64,000 nucleotides of DNA from Rhabditophanes sp. KR3021 (GCA_963281155.1 CAUJLY010000004.1:3534001-3598000); one strand, 5' to 3'; counted from the first letter of the stretch, positions 11,839 to 27,227 are shown. The notes: generated by a model from the letters alone, not told the origin. A program made the numbers and translations.

Positions 11839-13372
11839 ATGAACGGCGCCGAAGATTTATCAATTACTAAAATGCCTATCGAAAATAGTATGGAGGATTA
11901 TAGAAACTTTAATAGAACTTATCTCGAAGGGGAAATTCCAATAGTTCAAATTAGTCCTTTGTTATTTTATGGAAAACATAATGTGACTGTTTATGCTTTG
12001 GTATGTTTCATCTAAAAATAATCTCACTAATTTGAATTGTTAATTAATTAGAAACATATTTTCGATCACTTTTTACTTGTAATAGATTATGATTTTAATA
12101 AGCATACCCTTTAAAGGGTGGCAATTGTTGGGAATAATTGTTATTCAATCTTTTATTTTAAATCATTTAGGCTTAAAAACTATTTAGTGAAATTTTAAAA
12201 CTAATGAACCTAAAAAATACCCTTTCAATTGAATTATACGTCATCCAAAAGAAGAAGGTTCTAAATTTTTTAAAATGTAATTATAGTTTTGATAATTTCA
12301 GATATATGGGCTTCTTTTCATTGTCGGACTGGTTGGAAATATAAGTGTATTGACTTTAATGAAACATCTCCATACGTCTCATGATCACACATCAATTCCA
12401 ATGGACAATACAATGATTTATGTTTTGTTCTTATGCATTGTTGATTTAGCTTCAATCGCTCCCTTGCCTCTTACCATACTCGATCAGTGTCTCGGTTTCT
12501 GGATATTCTCGACAGTGACATGTAAAGTATACAGATGTCTAGAACAAACACGTTGCTTATCAACTTTCATACAAGCTGCTGTTAGTTTCGACAGATATTT
12601 ATTAGTATGTTACCCTTATCAAGTTAGAAGCAGAAAAGTTATTTTGTCGAAGTTAGCTGGAATGGCCCTACTGTCAGTTATTTTGTTGGCACCCGTGGTT
12701 TATGTTTCTCGTAAAACAGGAATTGTTATTAGTCGAAAATTATTGATGCATCCCCCCCGCATACTTGAAGTTACAATTTTCAAATGCATGGCGAACTTTG
12801 AAAGCGACGAATCAGAGACAATTTATGTGGTAGTGTTATTTATTCTTGGGTTCGTTGTTCCTATGATACTTATAATTAGTTTCTATTCATTGATGGTTAA
12901 GTCTTTATTCAAAAGATCAAAAACATTACCAACATCTAATGTGCCGGTAAATCGAATAGCTTTGTATACAATGTCAATATCAGTATTTTACTTTGTCTGT
13001 TATAGTTTCTATTGGTGTTCTACAATATACCAACAATTCAAACACATGGAATTAGAAAAAACTAAATACATTGCAAAGGACAATATGGATGGTTCTAGAA
13101 ATGAGAAGAAAAATAACTCCAATTTTATAGAGTTCATGTATGTAATTCATGCATTTCCATATGTCAATAGTTCGATGAATTGGTTAATATATGGGCTCTT
13201 GAATAGTCAATTAATGAGAAAAACTAATAGAACTTATAAAAGCCTAAGTTTTACTGATAAAACGACGTCAGCCAAGAAAAGGATAGATGTTAATTTAGAG
13301 ATACTTCATTCGAAAAAAGATGAATCGGACCCATGCTTAATAAAACCCCAATCTACTGACAGTTTTTTATGA
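11839..13372 (+). CDS. Class A peptide-type GPCR
   Basis: Two exons (11839-12000, 12302-13372) encode 410 residues. A 50-residue extracellular N-terminus has NxS/T sites (NRT, NVT) and is followed by seven hydrophobic segments. Class A hallmarks are GN in TM1 (VGLVGNISVL), LCIVD in TM2, a TM3 Cys (TCKVYRC), and DRY with a typical second loop (SFDRYLLVCYPYQ). TM7 has NWLIYGLLN in place of NPxxY, so the proline is missing. A TM4-5 loop Cys (FKCMANF) can pair with the TM3 Cys. Spacing and short loops resemble neuropeptide receptors of the somatostatin/allatostatin-C or opioid-like group, but the ligand cannot be assigned. A TTTGTAG acceptor sits 7 bases before the ATG, suggesting trans-splicing or a leader intron. 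Confidence 0.88.
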
Positions 13373-13514
13373 CTCGATGTGTCTATTCAATAGCTGTCAT
13401 ATAATATGAGCATTACATAAATTTGTGCATTTATATTATTAATATTGTGAATATAATTTTATTTATAATCAAATATATTAAAAAATACAAAACTAACAGA
13501 AGTCATGTTTTAAA

Positions 13515-16474
13515 TTAACGTCTCCACTTCATCTTTTTCAAATAGTCATTGAAGTAAGTAATACGTAAATGATGTGAGATGTCAGCAGTTGGTTCGCATG
13601 GTGTCGGCAAGATTGTTGTTATCTGTGGAACCGATTTTTTCTTATTTGACAAAAATTCCGGCATAACTGTATTGATGTTGTGTAACTTGTTGCTCAATTT
13701 AAGAACCAAATGCGTATCGAATATCTCTGGATCGTCCCATAAGGATAAAACCTTAGCAATTCTTCTTTTGAATTCACTTTTTTCCTCTTGGCAAGTTAGA
13801 GAATCATAATACTTGAAGACCAAACCAAATATGGACTCAATTTCAATCCTAAATTCAGTAAGGTATGGTTGTAAGTTTCTCTCCTTGCAATTCTTTGCAT
13901 TAAACAGCACATCATTAATTATATACCAGATATTTATGTAAATAAATGGGTCATTTAAATTAGTCAATGTATTTTTGACTTGATCAATGACATCTTTGCA
14001 CTCTCCAACATGTTCTGCCATAAATAAGAATCCATTCCCAATTTGTTCTTGGCTTAAATCTTTGTTTTTCAAAATGCTCTGCAACTTTTCTTTATCGCCA
14101 TCATTCAACAACCCTCTGTCTCGTAATTCCTTAGCAGTTAGCTTTTTGTAATTATAAGCCGTTTTATACAAAAATTCAGGCATTTCTTTCCACAATTTGA
14201 ATTTGGAGCAAGGCGGAACAAATATTGGACCTTTTTCAAATATTCTTACACCCTTAGTAGACCACTTATCAATAGATTCCCCACAAGCAATAGAATAGGA
14301 CTTCCATAATAAATAATTATTTTCAATAGTTCCTGCTTTTATGATGTTAAGAGTTGATATTTTTTCTTCATTAGATTCATAGACCATGATTGCCTTGTTT
14401 AATATAATTCGAGAGATAATATTATGAAAATCACAATATTCAGGAACTAATCCAATTCGAATCAGTTGGTGGATTCGAAGTAACACTCTTTCATTTTCTG
14501 GTATAAACACTTTGACATACGATTTCTTATGAAGGTCTAAGAAAGAACCAGCATACCCTGGTTTATTTAACTCAACTGAATTTGTTAATCTTTTTAGATC
14601 AAAATTCGGTGCAAAATTATCCATTCCTTTCGCCAAAACGTGTGAATTAGTCTCACAATTGAAAAGCATCCCAATATCATTCATACTCGGCAGATATTTA
14701 ATCAAACTCTTCGGATAATAAACCTGAAATAAGAGAATTAACATAGTTAGAAATATGTTTAGATCTAGGATAATAAGAGATGCTCAATGAAGGCCTCATT
14801 TGTTGTATCATATTTTTGTTAAAGATGTAACTTACTATCTTTCTCTCATCATTTTTATTTTTCTCCGAGGCAAAGGAAATTTTGAGTTTTCTATTTTCAA
14901 ATATCTCATCATTCATTCCAACAATACATCGTTCGGCATCTCTTCTCGATGCGAAATGTACAAATCCAAATGTATAAGAATAACCAGAAATATGTTTTGG
15001 AGTTGTTTCTGTATTTTTGGTAATATTCCAAGTCAGCAATGGCCCATAAGTTCCAAATGTATTTTTTACAAGATCATCAGTGAATGGGACAGGCAACCCA
15101 TAAACGTACAAGTTTGTTGATGTCAATACGTCAGGTATTGGGTTCTTCTCATTTTCCTTTGAAATTCTTAGAGCTTCATTGGTTAATGCACTATTGATAG
15201 GCATTGCTGTTGGCTTTTCGTAACTGGGTATGTATGCATCCAAGACAGGTGTCTTAAGTAATAGTGGCTGAGGCATGTTAATTGCCATTGGTTGTGTGCG
15301 TGGGATCACATTTTTATCAACAATACCAGAGGATAAATAGGGCCCGCCAAATTGATGCTGCTGTACAGGTTTGACATGATTAATATTCGATGGTCCTTCA
15401 TTGTTCATACTTAGGTGTTGATAAAACTTTGGAGGAGTATTCAATGCTTGCGGTTGAACAGGTCCCAAATTATGCGAAGGCATATGCCTCATATTAGGCG
15501 GTGTATCGGATCCCAAATTTGAAGGTGCAATGTTTTTGGTAGGTAAAAAATGCGATGCTATGTAATTTCCCTGCGAAGCATTTAAATGTGTTGGTGGAGC
15601 ATTGAAATTTCCTGGTGGAGCATTGAAATTTCCTGGTGGAACATTGTAATTTCCTGATGGAGCATTAAAATTTCCTGGCGGAGCATTCAAAATCCCTGGT
15701 GGGGGTGCATTGTAATTTACGTGCGGAATAATGAAGTTTGCAGGTGGTGGTGTATTGTAATTTACAGGTGGAGCAGTATAATTTTGGCGAAAAGCAGTAA
15801 CATTTGCAAAATTACTAGAATTTCGAGATTGAAACATGTTTGGCTGACCTCCTTCATTCATATTTGGTGGAGGAACATGAATATTAAAAAAAGGCTGTTG
15901 TGGGTACTGTCCAATATTATCATTAATTGGGAAAGGTGGACGGTGAGGGTTGCTTTTAAAAAATGGGCCATTAGAAAGTGGTAGTGTAGGTTCCTTGGGG
16001 GTTTCAAAATGTTTTGTATTGGTATGAACGTTATCTAACTGTTTCTGAGTAGACAAATTGTGATTTAACACATCTTGAGGTGGCACGTCAAAACGAGAAA
16101 CTCGTGTGCGTTTTGCTCCACTAATATTGGGTATTGCTTTATCCTGTACGACTCTTTGTGATTGGAATTGATTACCATGTTCCGGGTTTTTATCTAAATT
16201 GGCATGGGTTGTCTCAACAATATTTACATCACTTGATGTTAAAGATGCTAACAAATAAAAAGGTTAATGTAACAAAAAATAAATAAGATCAGCAAAATGG
16301 CCTACGGTTGATGAATATATTACTTTCTATATTAGCGGAATCCGAAGCTTTGACAAAGTTTATCTTCTTTTTCAGGGGACTGCAATGATCGTTAATAGCT
16401 TCCTTGATAACTTTGTTGACGTTATCTTCGTCCTCCTTCTCCTTTAAGGTTCGTTTCCGAGAATGGTGTGACAT
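13515..16474 (-). CDS. SR140/U2SURP-like splicing factor
   Basis: Exons 16474-16306, 16247-14836 and 14723-13515 join in frame to 929 residues. Order is: basic N-terminus, a long Pro/Gly/Asn-rich region, an RRM (about 440-520, LYVYGLPVPF and SYTFGFVHFA as RNP motifs), a SURP module (about 595-640, followed by LWKSYSIACGESIDKW), then a CID (about 735-870) ending near the last 50 residues. RRM-SURP-CID order is diagnostic of U2 snRNP-associated SR140/U2SURP, which acts in U2 recruitment to the branch site. The usual C-terminal RS tail is absent; the protein ends a few residues after DYLKKMKW. The 112-bp second intron happens to stay open for 45 codons, so unspliced RNA would give a truncated protein. 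The exon 1 donor is GTAGGC. Confidence 0.88.
15591..15720 (-). repeat. 21-bp coding minisatellite (PPGNFNA)
   Basis: Within the U2SURP-like gene, a 21-bp unit is repeated about six times, encoding PPGNFNA-type heptads that shade into related PPxNY repeats on either side. The units differ by point changes and keep frame. It is low-complexity disordered protein rather than a separate element. Confidence 0.8.
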
Positions 16475-17408
16475 TTAAAATGTAATATGTTGTAGATTAA
16501 TGCCAATAATATTGGAAGTAATAATTCAATATGTAAATTGAAAGCAATAATGAATGCTATGTAAAATGTTTTTAAAGATGGAATGGTTTGTATAACGTAT
16601 ATTAATTTCGTTACAAGATTATCAACGAACCTCAGCAGTATAACGCTTACTTTATATTGTTAAATAGGTTTTTCTTGCCAAGACTACAGATTTATCTTAT
16701 ACTCCCCGAATAGCTTATTTTAGAAAGCTTTACAGTTAATTGGATTATATTCTTCGTAATCAATTCAAGGTTCAAATATTTATGATGTTTTATCAAAATA
16801 GAAAGCTAAACGGGGATGAAATATAAGTGTCATTTTATAAAGGGATATAAATAATTGCGATGCTATTCTTGACAGAAAACCAGGCCCCACCTTATTTTTA
16901 TTTTAATTATAGATTTTGCATAATCATCTCTATATCTAGAACTTTAGAAATTAACGAGGAAACTACAGATAGCAAGTGCATTGTTGAAAACACTTTTAAA
17001 GTACATTATTTAACGCTTCAAAATGTCTAATAATTTAATGTTTTGGTGGATTAAATGAATGTTATCGTTAATTCTTTGTTAACAATTAAATTCTCACAGT
17101 GAAGCTAGCATGTATATAAGAGCTTTATTTTCTAAGTATATCCACCTAAAAAGCAATCCAACTCATTCAATATTAGCAACAAGTTCAAATGAAACGATAA
17201 TCTAAACGTCAATTTACTTAATTTCACATGTACAAAATTGAATTAAAATCTATTTGAAAATTTAGCATATTCGATCAGAATAAGTGGTTGAAATTTATTT
17301 AAGTGAAATATTAGATTGAATAAAAAACACGAAAAATAAATACGAATGATTGTTTATTTATCGAATGTGGTTATATATTTAAAATTGCTAAGTTGATAAA
17401 TGAATTAT
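16475..17408. other. Intergenic, no gene seen
   Basis: This 934-bp AT-rich gap lies between the U2SURP-like start and the 3' end of the dynamin gene, both on minus. No coding region, RNA gene or repeat could be supported. It should contain the U2SURP-like promoter and the dynamin 3' UTR. Confidence 0.5.
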
Positions 17409-19775
17409 TTAGGAGAACTCATATTCAGAATCAGAATCATGTAAATTTGTTAAGTCACATCTGTTGATGACATCCAAAGCCTTGTCTAGAGCAACTTTCT
17501 TATTCTGCAAAGCTTTAGCAGCATTGGTACTTTTTGGATCAGCCAAAAGCCAGTCTTTGAGTTCATCGGCGGAATGACTAGTCATGTTTGGTCTGAAATC
17601 CTTTTCACAATATTCAGCAAGACTATCAACAACAAAGTGATAAACGATTTTTGGGATTTGCGATTTCAAATTTTGACGAACCAAGCGTAAGTAATCTACG
17701 ACCAAGTTTCTAGTTTCAATAATTGGCTTCTTTGAGCTTTTTCTTTCAATCTCCCTTAAAGCAACTTTATCTTTCTCATTTTCATGAATCTTTGTAATTG
17801 GAAATAATTCATTATTTTCAAAGAACATCTTCAATTTTGAATTGATCTTTTCAGCAGTAGCTCCCTTGCTTTCCTGGGTTTGACCCAAACCTTGGGTAAT
17901 GGCAAGCCAAATAGTATTCAAGTTGGATGGAACGATTGAGTGTGGACAAAATTTGATTTCATAGCCGTTGATAGTTGAATCTTCAGCTGCTGCAGAAATG
18001 TGCATTCTCGAGGCTTCAAGGGATTTAAATAAGTTTGCACATTCAGCATCATTGTACAGAAAAAGTGTGCTTTGACTGAATTTAATGTATTTGGTCTCAT
18101 ACTTGCTGTAGTTTTCCACCTTCACAAGTATCGGCAATGCTAAATCAAGTGACACGGAAGGTTGCTTTTGCTCGTTAGTCTGATGTCCAAGGAAATCGTC
18201 TCTATTGGTGTGGATGAAACTAGCCTCTGTCAACAACAATTTTTTAACAAACGTTTCGGCATCCTTTGAATAATGTTTAAGTTGCTTACTCAAGATACTA
18301 ACAATCATGCGATTCAATTTATCAAAGATACTAGCATTGTTTCCAAATTTGGTGATAACACTTCCTAATAACACCTGTAATCTGGTAATCAGTTCTACTG
18401 ATGGTCTTTCATAAATCTTGATCATTTCCTTAGTCACATATTCGAATGTTTTTGAATTGACCCCATTTAAAGTTTTGATGGAGTTTGAGTTCATCAAAGA
18501 GTTTTCAGTGTATTCTTCAATCATCTTATGATCAACAACAACTTCTTCCAACAGTTGGTCATAGACGCTGAAGAACAGTTGGTAGAGTTCAGAAGTCGTT
18601 GTCTTTGATTTGATATCACTTTCGTCACTTTTGATGTCTTTAAAAATATTCTTACCAGTTCTAAAAGCTATTGTGTCAACTTTCGCAAATCGTTCTTTAT
18701 CATCCTTGAAAGTAATATCCTTATACTTCTCCAATTCAACCTCTACTTTCTCCTTATCTTCATTGATTTTTCTGCATAATTCCGGAAAGTGTTTCTTAAC
18801 ATGCAAAAGTAATTGCTTACTAAGTGTTTTTTGTAAGACCTTTGTTCCGGTTCGATCACGCATCGTTTTATAAACTGGATGATTGTTGAAATATTCATCC
18901 TCAGACACCAAAGCATCAACAATTGTCTTGCGTTCATTATTGTCTTTTTGAGAACGATTGACAATAGCAGAAAATCCTAAATGTAAAGGATACACTTCAT
19001 TCAACAAAATTTTCTCAGCGTCTGTTCCATGATCCATTAAATCTAACTTGGTCAAAACTCCGATGGTCCGATCATGTTCGGGATCAACTTCACTTGCAAT
19101 CAACAATGAATCACTTGTACACAAGTCTGTATTAGCGGGAGTAACTGCGAGAATTATGCTTGTTTCCTTTTCAATTTCCTTTAAAACCATAGCGCGAATC
19201 TGCTTGTCAATATCTTTGGGCTGGTCTCCAACAGCAATTTTTGTAAGGCCTGAAAAATGATAACAAATTAAGTTTAGAAATTGTGGTCGTTGGTTTAGTT
19301 AGTCAAATATATTGAACATAAACACTTACCTGGCAAATCTACTAGAGTAAGAGTAGTTTGTTTTGGTCCAAATATTCTGAGAATGATTGGTTTTGCTGAA
19401 ATTCCCTTGTTAGGCCCAGTTTCCTCATCTGTTGCTCTTTCGATTTCGCTTTTAACCTCTTCAAAACTAGTGTATTTCTTGCCTGGTTTATGGTTAAACT
19501 CAGCATACTCTTTGTCTGCTTTTTGCAGTTGCAGAATAAGAGGTCTTCTCGTAACGATCCCGTTTCCACGGGGAAGAAAGTCATACCCCACAATGTTCTC
19601 CAGGACGGATGATTTCCCGGCAGACTGAGTTCCAACGACGGTAATCTGAGGCAAATTAAATGGTGGAGCACCTTCAATTGTTGCTAATACATCCTGTAAT
19701 AAAGTCCTGTAAACACGACATAAGAGATCAGAAACTTACTTGTAGCTTGTTAACGGTCTGTACAAGTCCAATCAT
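17409..19775 (-). CDS. Dynamin-family GTPase without proline-rich tail
   Basis: Three exons (19775-19740, 19693-19330, 19249-17409) give 746 residues. The N-terminus [12 protein letters not shown] and the G motifs GTQSAGKSS, switch-I TRRP, DLPG, TKLD and NRSQ define a dynamin GTPase. Middle and stalk regions follow. A divergent PH-like stretch (about 480-590, with [17 protein letters not shown]) precedes a GED-like segment ([19 protein letters not shown]). The protein ends DSDSEYEFS: the C-terminal proline-rich domain of classical dynamins, which binds SH3 proteins such as syndapin, is absent. Classical dynamins catalyse scission of clathrin-coated pits. This may be a divergent DYN-1 or a lineage-specific paralogue; the weak PH region makes DRP1-type less likely but not excluded. 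The 12-residue exon 1 is placed by homology and by its GTAAGT donor. Confidence 0.92.
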
Positions 19776-20491
19776 AGTGATTTAGCAATCTTAGTATCTT
19801 TCTATAAATAACGTGAATTACTCGATTATGACTCTTTATATAGTGTAAACACCGTCGGTATTCTCATATGACTAATATCATGTGAAGACTAAGCAATACT
19901 ATTGATTATTCGATAATGAAATTATAAAAGCCATATAAAAGTACTTATATCAAACAAATAAGCTCCCGCAAAAGATATAATGATCATCAATGCCATTAAT
20001 TTTCAACTAACAATGAGATATTATGAAGATTTTAACCTTATACAAAATATACGATCAAATAATCTATTTTGAAATGATCAAAAAAATGTAATATTTAATT
20101 TGAATGAAATTACTTATTATCATTAAAAAGAGAGAAGCATTTTATCTACTACTCCCATTTTGTAAGAACATAATGAAATGAAATAATATCAATAATGGTA
20201 AGTGTTTTGCTTTGTATAGATGATTCATCTCTATTTGCGGTGACTCATCATTAAAAAAATGATCCTGTGACAGAGTTATATCTGTATAAAAGTGCCAATC
20301 TAAATGCATCGTTTTATAGATTTAGAACCACACACAAAAGAATTAGAATGCCAAGTTATAAATTAAAGTTATGGTTTAATAAAAGTTTATAAAAACAAAT
20401 AACAATTACATAACAAAAGGCAATTAATTGAACAAACTCTTTTAATAAATTATTAACGACTTGATATTATGAAATGTAATATTTGTTTAAT
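19776..20491. other. Intergenic, no gene seen
   Basis: This 716-bp AT-rich gap lies upstream of dynamin and downstream of TARBP1, both on minus. It presumably holds the dynamin promoter. No ORF, repeat or RNA gene is supported. Confidence 0.5.
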
Positions 20492-23400
20492 TTATATCTC
20501 AGGAAATTGGGCTCTATATGCTCGAATCAACATGGCTCCGGAAACATGGACATTAAGAGACCTTGTCTTTCCATATTGACGGATTTCTACAACATCATCC
20601 GTGTTTTTTAAAATTTCGGCGGAAATGCCTAATTTCTCATCGCCCAAAATGATGATAGTCTTTTTGTAGAACTTATAATCGTCAATCATAGTTGAGCCGG
20701 TTGTTTGTTCCAAGGCCACAATTTTGAATCCATGATTTCGTTTTTGGTCAATAATAAAATCGAGAACATCGTCTCTTTGCATCTCAAATAGTGGTTGCCA
20801 TTCGTCTGCGGACATGCTAAGCGCTGTGAAACTTTTGGTTGTGGTCGCATGCAGATTATTGAGATAAAGAGCATCCACTCTAAATATTTCTGATGTTCTG
20901 CATAGACCTCCTAGGTTTTCAGGCTTATCAATAAAACTTGCAATGACGTAGATACATTGGTCTGGAAATTCCTTGGTTGCCAATTCCTTGGAAACAGCGA
21001 TCTTACGTTGTTGGTATGCATCACTGGTTACAGACTCAAAAGTTTCATTAGACGACTCAGGAATCGGAATGCGATAGTCTGGGCCTTTGAACCCGTGTAC
21101 TTCAGAAAATCTATCCAACATTTCATCCTCATAATTTGATTTTAACAAAACATTGCAATTTTCAGACATAATTGGTTTCCAGAATTTGAACAAATCACGG
21201 TGACTTTCTTCGAGTGGATAGCCTAAATTTCGAACATATTAAGTATTGGACGAAAATAAATTTACCTAAATTTTCAGGCAAAATACACAGATAAAAGTAA
21301 ATAGTATCATGTTTGGCCAAATCAAATTGTCCCATATAAAAGTCATCTTCTAATGCCTTTAAAACTTTGGTTCCATTTCCAGTATTAATGAGGTGGTCAT
21401 CTAAAATGATATCAAGAACTGTTTTGGTTGTTTCATCCTTGTAGTTAGGGATAGTGTTCAGCATTTGTCTCATAATTTTCAATGCATGAACAGCTGAATT
21501 TTTGACAAAAAAATTGTTGTTAGTGACCCACGGAGCAACGCACCGAAGAATTTTATTCACAAATTCATGCTCAATCTTTTCTTTTTTCTGAGTTACTCTT
21601 GATTTGAATACTTGAGTCAGGACATTCAAGAAGCAAGCTACTGCCCCAGTCCTAATTTCGAACGATTTTCTCATTGCATTCAAGAATTCGTCAAGATCTA
21701 TTGTCTCCCAATTTGTGAGTAATATTTTCGCAGCCAAAATTTCTCCATAAACCCTGATACTTGTTTGATGTACTTTAGAGTGAAAAATTTCATAACAATT
21801 TGATAAAATGGAGCTCATTTGGAGAGGACTAAATTTGGTCAAACAAATTAAAACCGCCTGAAGGAAACGTGACTGACTGAAGTGATTGATGGAGAATGGG
21901 AACGATGTATTGTTATGCTCAAACTTATCAAATGTATTTTTTATCACCCTAAATAACTTGGACATATTTTCTGGATTCAAATTATTGAAAAACATCAGCA
22001 TGTATGCCCGTGTATGAAGTGTTGTCAAATGAGAATACAGGGCATCATCAAATGTGTCTACTGCAATAATCTTCTTAACAACTAAACTGTTGATGGCATG
22101 TTCAAAAGTTATTCTCATTGCGGACCAATCATTTTTTTGACCATAAGGATACAAGTACAATTCGACCATTTCATCCATGGATGTTTCATTAAGTGTTTTT
22201 TTACCAGTTTTTTTATTAACACTGTCGCATGTCAGATTTTCGATACTCAACCCTATCTCGGGAAATTTAGTCAAAGTCATTGAAATGGCTGAAGCTATTC
22301 TTGGACTTGTGAATACAACGGATTTCAAGCTGCAATACAATTTATAGAAGGCTGTTGACAATTTCTGAAGGCACTCATCGACGTCAATATCCTTGAAATA
22401 GACAGTCTTGGTCTTTGCATTTTGACACATGTTTTCAAACAAGTTAAGGATGGCTTTAACACAAATAATAAAAGGTCCCGAATGGCGGTGCTTGTTCAAT
22501 TTCTCAAGGAATATGTCAATCAAGCCAGGCAAAGTATTCCAGAATAGTGCAACATTTTTGCCACTAACCAATTCCTTTTCAAAATATTCAATTAAGATTT
22601 GGCCAGGCTGATCGATTTCAAAATGCATGACATCTATCACTACATGCAAAGGTGGTGAATCCAATTTTGGGTAGATTATTTGGGTTGGTATCTCTAGCAA
22701 AGAAACATCTCCATTCATTTCGCTGAATACTTTGACAACGTTTTCATAGAACCCAAACTTCAGTTTGTCTTCGACTAAAAGTAATGTTGACCTATACGCT
22801 TCAACCATGTCTGAAACATTATAATCTATTTTTTTGGTAAAAATTTGATCCAACATTGAGTGTTCTGTAAATTCTTGGCCACCATAATTAGAAATTGCTC
22901 CTAGGAATGATATGAACAACCGGGCATCTTTCTTATTCATGTTATTGAAGAAGAATGAAAACATTGAAATAAAGGCTTGTTTGCGGACTGGGCCGAAAGG
23001 TAAGTTCTTAGCCAAATTTAATTCTTTTGTAAATTGAAGTAATTCACTCTGGCCAAAAAGTTCACATTCAAATTTGATGTTCAAGATTTGTGAGAAACTG
23101 TAAAATGAATAAGGCGATTTCTTGGTGTAGCACGTAAGAAATGCCGATAAATATTTCAATAATTGGACATCATCGTGCTTAATGGCTTCCAAGGCATGTG
23201 TTATTGTTCGGATAGCATTTGAAAGAAGGTGATTGTATTCTTTTTCTGTTTCACATCTCCAAATTAAATCTTGATCTTCGAATATCTTAGGCAAGATAAG
23301 TGTAACAAATTCGGCATCGAGGCAAAAATCCTTTCTCTTTAAATCTGTGAACAGTAAATAAACCACTCCATGCTTGAACCATCCATTTTGTTTCCCTAGG

Positions 23401-23987
23401 GCAGTTCCGATTAATAATAGGACATTGTCGATTGTTAAAGGCATCAATCCCGGCTTATCCTCATTTTTCCAATTTTCAAGTAAAGAACGCAAGCTAGGAA
23501 GGATAGGCTCCAAGAGATGCTGCTGATCTTCAATTAATACTTCAGCTACTTTGCAGAACTGGTTCCATTCATTGACGCAAGAAGAGTCAAAATAATAGGC
23601 TAATTGCTTCAATGCCCCCAACGATTCAGTCTTCAATTTCTTGACCGAACCAGGAGCGGCATAGCATGCCAAGAAGAAGTTCTTCAACAACAAATCATTA
23701 ATCAGCTTTTCTTCTAGTAACGTATTAACGAATTGTCCAAAATAACATTCAAACTTTTTGGGAAGAGATTCAACGTCTCCTTTCAAAATTGTATCGATCA
23801 AGTTGTCCTAAAATTAAACAATTGCCATTACTATCAATATTTTGCTATAACATACATCATCTTTGAAATCTTCCATTGGATCACTTTCTTTAATTATTCT
23901 GACCAGTATATCGTGATAGTATTTGGAAGTTTTGACCAAATCAGAAGTGTATTTGTGGGAACGAGGCATTATCAAAGTTCCTTCCAT
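20492..23987 (-). CDS. tarbp1: tRNA (Gm18) 2'-O-methyltransferase TARBP1/Trm3
   Basis: Three exons (23987-23856, 23807-21266, 21222-20492) with introns of only 48 and 43 bp give 1134 residues. About 950 residues of alpha-helical HEAT-like sequence precede a C-terminal SPOUT methylase. Its three family motifs are present: NLGGLCRT (motif 1), LGDEKLGI (motif 2) and SLNVHVSGAMLI (motif 3, forming the trefoil knot and SAM site). Trm3/TARBP1 methylates the ribose of G18 in the D-loop of certain tRNAs. The protein is shorter than human TARBP1, mostly in the helical part. The start MEGTLIMPRS is the first ATG of exon 1, and both junctions keep frame. Nothing looks inactivated. Confidence 0.93.
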
Positions 23988-24285
23988 TTTTAGAATCTTG
24001 AATCAAATTAATCAAAAGTACTGAGACTTCAGAATAAGCAAGCTGTCTTTTTTCAAATTTAAATTCAATACACGTTCTTCCAATGAACGAAGACATTCTG
24101 TGTAAAAAGCGTCACAGTAATCAAAGACGAAAGAAATTGTTGCATAAATGTAGAATCAACATCAAATAATTTATTGTATAATTTTAAGTGCAATATGAAG
24201 TTTTTAAATGATAAGAAATACTTAATATTCTAGACCAAATTAATTTCGGGAGGTGAAAATATAATAAGTAAGAGTTAATGATTTG
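23988..24285. promoter_or_regulatory. Promoter gap upstream of TARBP1
   Basis: This 298-bp interval lies between the TARBP1 start and the stop of the next minus-strand gene. It should contain the TARBP1 start region and the acidic gene's 3' UTR. No specific motif is recognised. Confidence 0.35.
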
Positions 24286-26101
<1,816 letters not shown>

Positions 26102-27227
26102 ATGGATTTCTCAGGGTTAAAGTATAGAGACTTGCAGCAAAAATGCAAGGAAGTTGGCTTATCGGCTAAAGGAAAAGTAAGTTATTATTAAAAGAACTAA
26201 TTTAATTATTTTATAGGCACAGTCCCTTTTAGATAGTTTAAACAACTATTTCAATCTCAATGAAGAAGCTCTAATGGAGGTTGACAATGTAAATGTTACT
26301 GCAGGGTCAAGTCCAGCACTTATTCAGGTTGGGAACAGTTTCTTGAAAGGCACAGTTTTGAGTCCAGAAACTATTTCTGCTGCCAACAGTGACTTGCTAC
26401 CAGCAGCTTCAAGGCCAGAAAGCATTTCGCCTTGTAACAGTTTCCTGACCGATGATGAGAGTCTAATCGAAAACACAGCTTCGAAATTGGATGGGGAAAG
26501 CTGCAAAGAAGTGACAAAGGGGGAAGCACCTTTGAATGTAACGCCTAAGTTCGGTAAAAATAAAATGGATGTGTCAAAAAACCATGAGCGGTATTATGAC
26601 AACATGGAATCAATTGCCGAAAGAAAACGACGCATTACCCAACTTCACATTTGGAATGAAGCTCAAGTTCCTGACACATTCAAGAGATTGGCGACGCCAA
26701 AAAAAGCTGAAAGCCATGATGTTGGTGAAATAGATGGTTTGATTGGTGTACGTTCAGCTTCTGTTACAACACCCGCCAGCAGTCGTCAAATTCCTGGGAC
26801 TAGAATGGCAAGTTCCTCAATCCCAAGAGGTAACGGCAAAGCAGCCCATCTGGGTGAAAAGGGATTTGATTTTTCAACCGCTACTACTTCTCATGGGAAA
26901 CTGACCTTCAATTTTTCAAAAACTCCAGTGAAAAAGTTTGTAGGTGTGAAAGGTGATGATGCGGTATCGTTGAAGAACAATCTTCTGACTGCAAAGAAGG
27001 CTCAATCTTCAAAAATGCAAATCAATGACAAGAAGACTATCGGTCATATCGATACAAGACTGATGAGCGATGCTGAATTTCTTAGATACAAGGCTACTCA
27101 GGCGAAGATTCCTCTGAAAGAACGCCGATTGTCACTGGAAAAAGATGATATCGTTGCTCGTCGTGGGACAATCACGAAAGCTCGATCAGCTAAAAGAGAA
27201 GTAATTGTTCAATCTGCTCGAAAATGA
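26102..27227 (+). CDS. NuSAP-like microtubule-associated protein
   Basis: Exons 26102-26176 and 26217-27227 (40-bp intron) encode 361 residues. The N-terminus (FSGLKYRDLQQKCKEVGLSA) is a SAP-like helix pair as in NUSAP1. The middle has the family pattern of a coiled, basic patch around NMESIAERKRRITQLH. The C-terminal half is Lys/Arg-rich with LTFNFSKTPVKKF and a charged helix near LKERRLSLEKDDI. Nucleolar and spindle-associated proteins bind DNA through SAP and bundle or stabilise spindle microtubules near chromosomes. Length is close to the vertebrate protein (about 440). The match is by motif order and composition rather than a catalytic signature, so moderate confidence. It is convergent with the collagen gene, with 207 bp between stops. 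Confidence 0.75.
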
